Below are positions 61,309-64,000 of a stretch of 64,000 nt of DNA, piece after piece; position 1 is the first letter of the stretch; each line of letters starts with the position of its first letter. The DNA is from Pseudomonas bubulae (GTDB lineage Bacteria > Pseudomonadota > Gammaproteobacteria > Pseudomonadales > Pseudomonadaceae). Under the pieces are notes generated by a model. That model saw nothing but the letters and a program-made list of their open reading frames with translations. It was not told where the DNA came from and did no database searches. The stretch lies in contig NZ_CP146077.1 in assembly GCF_037023725.1 (NCBI RefSeq), forward strand, positions 3,323,001 to 3,387,000, written 5' to 3'. The position numbers were made by a program, and so were the translations under genes.

Positions 61309-63729
61309 ATGAATAACGCTCAACCTTCGGCAGCCGCAAGCCGTTGGCCCATCTGGGTCGCCGCTTTAGGCGTGCTGGTTTTCGGTTTGCTCTATGTCGC
61401 CGGTGGCGGCTACCTGGCCACGCTCGGTGGTAGCCTGTACTTCCTGCTTGCAGGCCTGGGCATGGTCGCTTCGTCCGTGTTGCTGTTCAAGCGACGCCTG
61501 GCTGGTGCCTGGCTGTTTGCTGCCATCATGCTCGCCAGTGTTATCTGGGCCCTGGCGGATGCCGGGCTGGTGTTCTGGCCGCTGGTTTCACGTCTGTTTG
61601 CCCTGGCTGTGCTCAGCCTGGTCGTGGCGCTGGCTTACCCTTCGCTGCGCAAGGCCAATGGCCTGAGCGGCAACGCCGGTTATGCGCTGGGTGCAGTGCT
61701 GGCCGTGGCCATCGCCGCCGGCTTCTGGGGGATGTTCCAGCCTCACGCCTCGATCGCACCGACCGGTGACGGCCCGGGCCTGACCAAGGTTGACCCGGCC
61801 AAAGCCCAGAAAGACTGGGCACACTACGGCAATGACGAAGGTGGCAGCCGCTTTGCTGCTCTGGATCAGATCAACCGTAGCAACGTGTCCAAGCTGGTAC
61901 CGGCCTGGACCTACCAGACCGGCGATGTGGCCATCAGTGATGGCAATGGCGCAGAAGACCAGATGACCCCGCTGCAAGTGGGCGACAAAGTGTTTATCTG
62001 TACGCCACACAACAACCTGATCGCGCTGGACGCCGATACCGGTAAAGAGTTGTGGAAGAACAACATCAATGCCAAGGCCGCCGTCTGGCAGCGTTGCCGT
62101 GGCCTGGCGTACTTTGATGCCAGCGCCCCAGTCGCAGCACCCACCGATGGCAGCACCCCGGCCGCAGCCGTCACCGTTGCCCCGGGCGGGGCGTGCCAGC
62201 GTCGCCTGCTGACCAATACCATCGATGCACGCCTGATCGCGGTAGATGCCGACACCGGCCAGTTCTGCCCGGATTTCGGCAGCAATGGCCAGGTTGATCT
62301 CAAGGCCGGCCTGGGCAATGTGCCCGACTCCTACTACCAGTTGTCGTCGGCACCGTTGATGGCAGGTACCACGGTGGTGGTTGGCGGTCGCGTGGCTGAC
62401 AACGTCCAGACCGATATGCCAGGTGGCGTGATCCGTGGTTTCGACGTAGTGACCGGCGCCATGCGCTGGGCCTTCGACCCGGGCAACCCGCAGGACAAGC
62501 AAGCACCGGCAGAAGGCAAGACCTACGTTCGCAGCACGCCGAACAGCTGGGCACCGATGTCCTATGACCCGCTGATGAACACCGTATTCTTGCCGATGGG
62601 CAGCTCGTCCACCGACATCTATGGTGTCGAACGTACCGAGCTGAACCACAAGTACGGTGCATCGGTACTGGCACTGAACGCCACCACTGGTGAAGAAAAA
62701 TGGGTGTACCAGACCGTCCACAATGACTTGTGGGACTTCGATCTGCCGATGCAGCCAAGCCTGATCGACTTCGCCAAAGCGGACGGCAGCAAGGTCCCGG
62801 CGGTAGTGATCGGCACCAAGGCCGGGCAGATTTTTGTCCTCGATCGCCACACCGGCCAGCCGCTGACCAAGGTTGAAGAAGTACCGGTCAAGGCCTCGAA
62901 CATTCCGGACGAGCCCTACTCGCTGACCCAGCCAAAATCCGTGGGCATGCCACAGATTGGTGCGCAGACCCTGACTGAATCGGACATGTGGGGTGCAACC
63001 CCGTTTGATCAGATGCTGTGCCGTATTTCCTTCAAGAAGATGCGTTACGAAGGTCTGTACACCGCGCCGGGCACTGATGTGTCGTTGAGCTTCCCGGGTT
63101 CGCTGGGTGGCATGAACTGGGGCAGCCTGTCGACTGACCCGGTTCACGGCTTTATTTTCGTCAACGACATGCGCCTGGGCTTGTGGGTGCAGATGGTTCC
63201 GCAGCAAAAAGACGCCAAGGCCTCTTCTGGCGGTGAAGCCTTGAACACCGGCATGGGTGCAGTACCGCTCAAGGGCACGCCTTATGCGGTGAACAAAAAC
63301 CGCTTCCTGTCGGTAGCCGGTATTCCGTGCCAGGCCCCGCCTTTCGGTACGCTGACCGCCATTGACATGAAGACTCAGAAGGTCGCCTGGCAAGTACCGG
63401 TCGGTACCGTGCAGGACACCGGCCCGATGGGGATCAAGATGGGTCTGCAACTGCCGATCGGCATGCCGACATTGGGCGGTACCCTGTCGACACAAGGTGG
63501 CCTGGTGTTCATCGCTGGCACTCAAGACTTCTACCTGCGCGCTTTTAACTCGGCCAACGGTGAAGAAGCCTGGAAAGCCCGTTTGCCTGTTGGCAGCCAG
63601 GGCGGTCCGATGACCTTTGTTTCGCCTAAAACCGGCAAGCAATACATCGTGATCACCGCTGGTGGTGCCCGTCAGTCGCCGGATCGCGGTGACTACGTGA
63701 TCGCTTACGCACTGCCTGACAGCAACTAA
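61309..63729 (+). CDS. gcd: Membrane-bound PQQ-dependent glucose dehydrogenase
   Basis: A protein of 806 residues. Five membrane helices fill residues 10-140 (VAALGVLVFGLLYVAGGGYL and following), then the eight-bladed PQQ propeller faces the periplasm. Landmarks: DWAHYGNDEGGSRFAALDQI, YVRSTPNSWAPMSYDPLMNT, YGASVLALNATTGEEKWVYQ, GGMNWGSLSTDPVHGFIFVN and LPIGMPTLGGTLSTQGGLVF. It oxidises glucose to gluconolactone and passes electrons to ubiquinone; in soil pseudomonads the gluconate also dissolves mineral phosphate, which suits phoD nearby. The ATG at 61309 fits the family; the frame upstream is not coding. Confidence 0.97.
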   Translation: MNNAQPSAAASRWPIWVAALGVLVFGLLYVAGGGYLATLGGSLYFLLAGLGMVASSVLLFKRRLAGAWLFAAIMLASVIWALADAGLVFWPLVSRLFALAVLSLVVALAYPSLRKANGLSGNAGYALGAVLAVAIAAGFWGMFQPHASIAPTGDGPGLTKVDPAKAQKDWAHYGNDEGGSRFAALDQINRSNVSKLVPAWTYQTGDVAISDGNGAEDQMTPLQVGDKVFICTPHNNLIALDADTGKELWKNNINAKAAVWQRCRGLAYFDASAPVAAPTDGSTPAAAVTVAPGGACQRRLLTNTIDARLIAVDADTGQFCPDFGSNGQVDLKAGLGNVPDSYYQLSSAPLMAGTTVVVGGRVADNVQTDMPGGVIRGFDVVTGAMRWAFDPGNPQDKQAPAEGKTYVRSTPNSWAPMSYDPLMNTVFLPMGSSSTDIYGVERTELNHKYGASVLALNATTGEEKWVYQTVHNDLWDFDLPMQPSLIDFAKADGSKVPAVVIGTKAGQIFVLDRHTGQPLTKVEEVPVKASNIPDEPYSLTQPKSVGMPQIGAQTLTESDMWGATPFDQMLCRISFKKMRYEGLYTAPGTDVSLSFPGSLGGMNWGSLSTDPVHGFIFVNDMRLGLWVQMVPQQKDAKASSGGEALNTGMGAVPLKGTPYAVNKNRFLSVAGIPCQAPPFGTLTAIDMKTQKVAWQVPVGTVQDTGPMGIKMGLQLPIGMPTLGGTLSTQGGLVFIAGTQDFYLRAFNSANGEEAWKARLPVGSQGGPMTFVSPKTGKQYIVITAGGARQSPDRGDYVIAYALPDSN

Positions 63730-63742
63730 GCACTGCCCTCCC

Positions 63743-64000
63743 CTGTGGGATCGGGCTTGCTCGCGATAGCAGCGCCTCGATCCTTCAGACAGACCGGGTT
63801 GCCTGCATCGCGGGCAAGCCCGACTCCCACACTGACCGCGCAAACCTTTTACTGTGGGAGCGGGCTTGCTCGCGATGGCAGCGCCTCGATCCTTCAGACA
63901 GACCGGGTCGCCTGCATCGCGGGCAAGCCCGGCTCCCACAATGACCGCGCTAACCTTTTACTGTGGGAGCGGGCTTGCTCGCGATAGCAGCGCCTATGTC
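63743..64000. repeat. Tandem 109-bp REP/BIME-type units
   Basis: A 109-base unit starting CTGTGGGA occurs at 63743, 63852 and 63961 (the last cut by the window end). Each full unit pairs GCGGGCTTGCTCGCGAT-type sequence with ATCGCGGGCAAGCCCG further on, the classic extended Pseudomonas REP hairpin (GTGGGAGC...GCTCCCAC). Unit 1 differs from unit 2 by a few bases. Such pairs are spread by REP-associated transposases, and here follow the gcd stop, where they may also stabilise mRNA. Confidence 0.95.

Noticed and set aside
61588..63939. Antisense open frame of 783 codons across gcd
   Set aside because: It is the mirror of a GC-rich, strongly codon-biased gene; no family features, and gcd on the other strand is unmistakable.

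Overview
The window looks like an accessory stretch of a Pseudomonas chromosome (fluorescens/putida type). The grounds are the gene families: an MvaT/H-NS-like silencer, a PQQ glucose dehydrogenase with Pseudomonas-type REP hairpins behind it, a short LOV protein of the PpSB type, ArsH/ArsO, DUF6957, and relics of an endolysin/Rz lysis cassette. Most of the window is a patchwork of small operons, gene relics and IS scars. The last 5 kb (phoD, cupin, gcd, REP units) looks like ordinary core chromosome. I saw no rRNA, tRNA or CRISPR array.

Layout. 0-9 kb: end of a Cache-domain sensor, a YeeE/YedE sulfur-transporter pair, a cNMP/CBS/DUF294 protein with a DEDDh exonuclease, a BCCT osmolyte transporter, two decayed phage lysis cassettes and an MvaT-like silencer. 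9.5-22.2 kb: an ion-toxicity island with ChrA, a fluoride-riboswitch-like leader, CrcB, a DUF190 stub, inorganic pyrophosphatase, UspA, a P-type cation ATPase, NhaA, MepB, TrkH, a second CrcB pair (one member broken at a 14-base C/G run) and a decayed further crcB. Together these could export fluoride, restore pyrophosphate hydrolysis under fluoride inhibition and balance Na+/K+/H+. 22.2-25.6 kb: an ars remnant (arsO, arsH, arsC) in which only the last codons of arsB survive. 26-34 kb: a GST with a broken TetR gene, a 1237-residue GAF/PAS/GGDEF/EAL protein, an NmrA-type reductase divergent from an HxlR regulator, and an IS66 relic.

34-43.5 kb: a cluster with the composition of a light-response regulon: two DUF393 genes and a third decayed copy, folE, an SDR, a short LOV photoreceptor divergent from an EAL phosphodiesterase, a PAS-PAS chemoreceptor, a decayed cryptochrome/photolyase and a thioesterase. 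No MerR/LitR regulator is present. 43.5-47 kb: debris of a Tn3-type resolvase/res region, a lipoprotein and an IS3 scar. 47-49.3 kb: four leftward genes of mostly unknown function with a metallophosphoesterase.

49.5-55.8 kb: a Tn7/Tn5053-like transposition module (TniA, TniB, a second AAA+ ATPase, TniQ) with two XRE-type genes and a phased repeat array beside tniA. It is the best candidate for a less-described system. An intact IS30 element and antitoxin-like genes follow, then the phoD-cupin-gcd segment.
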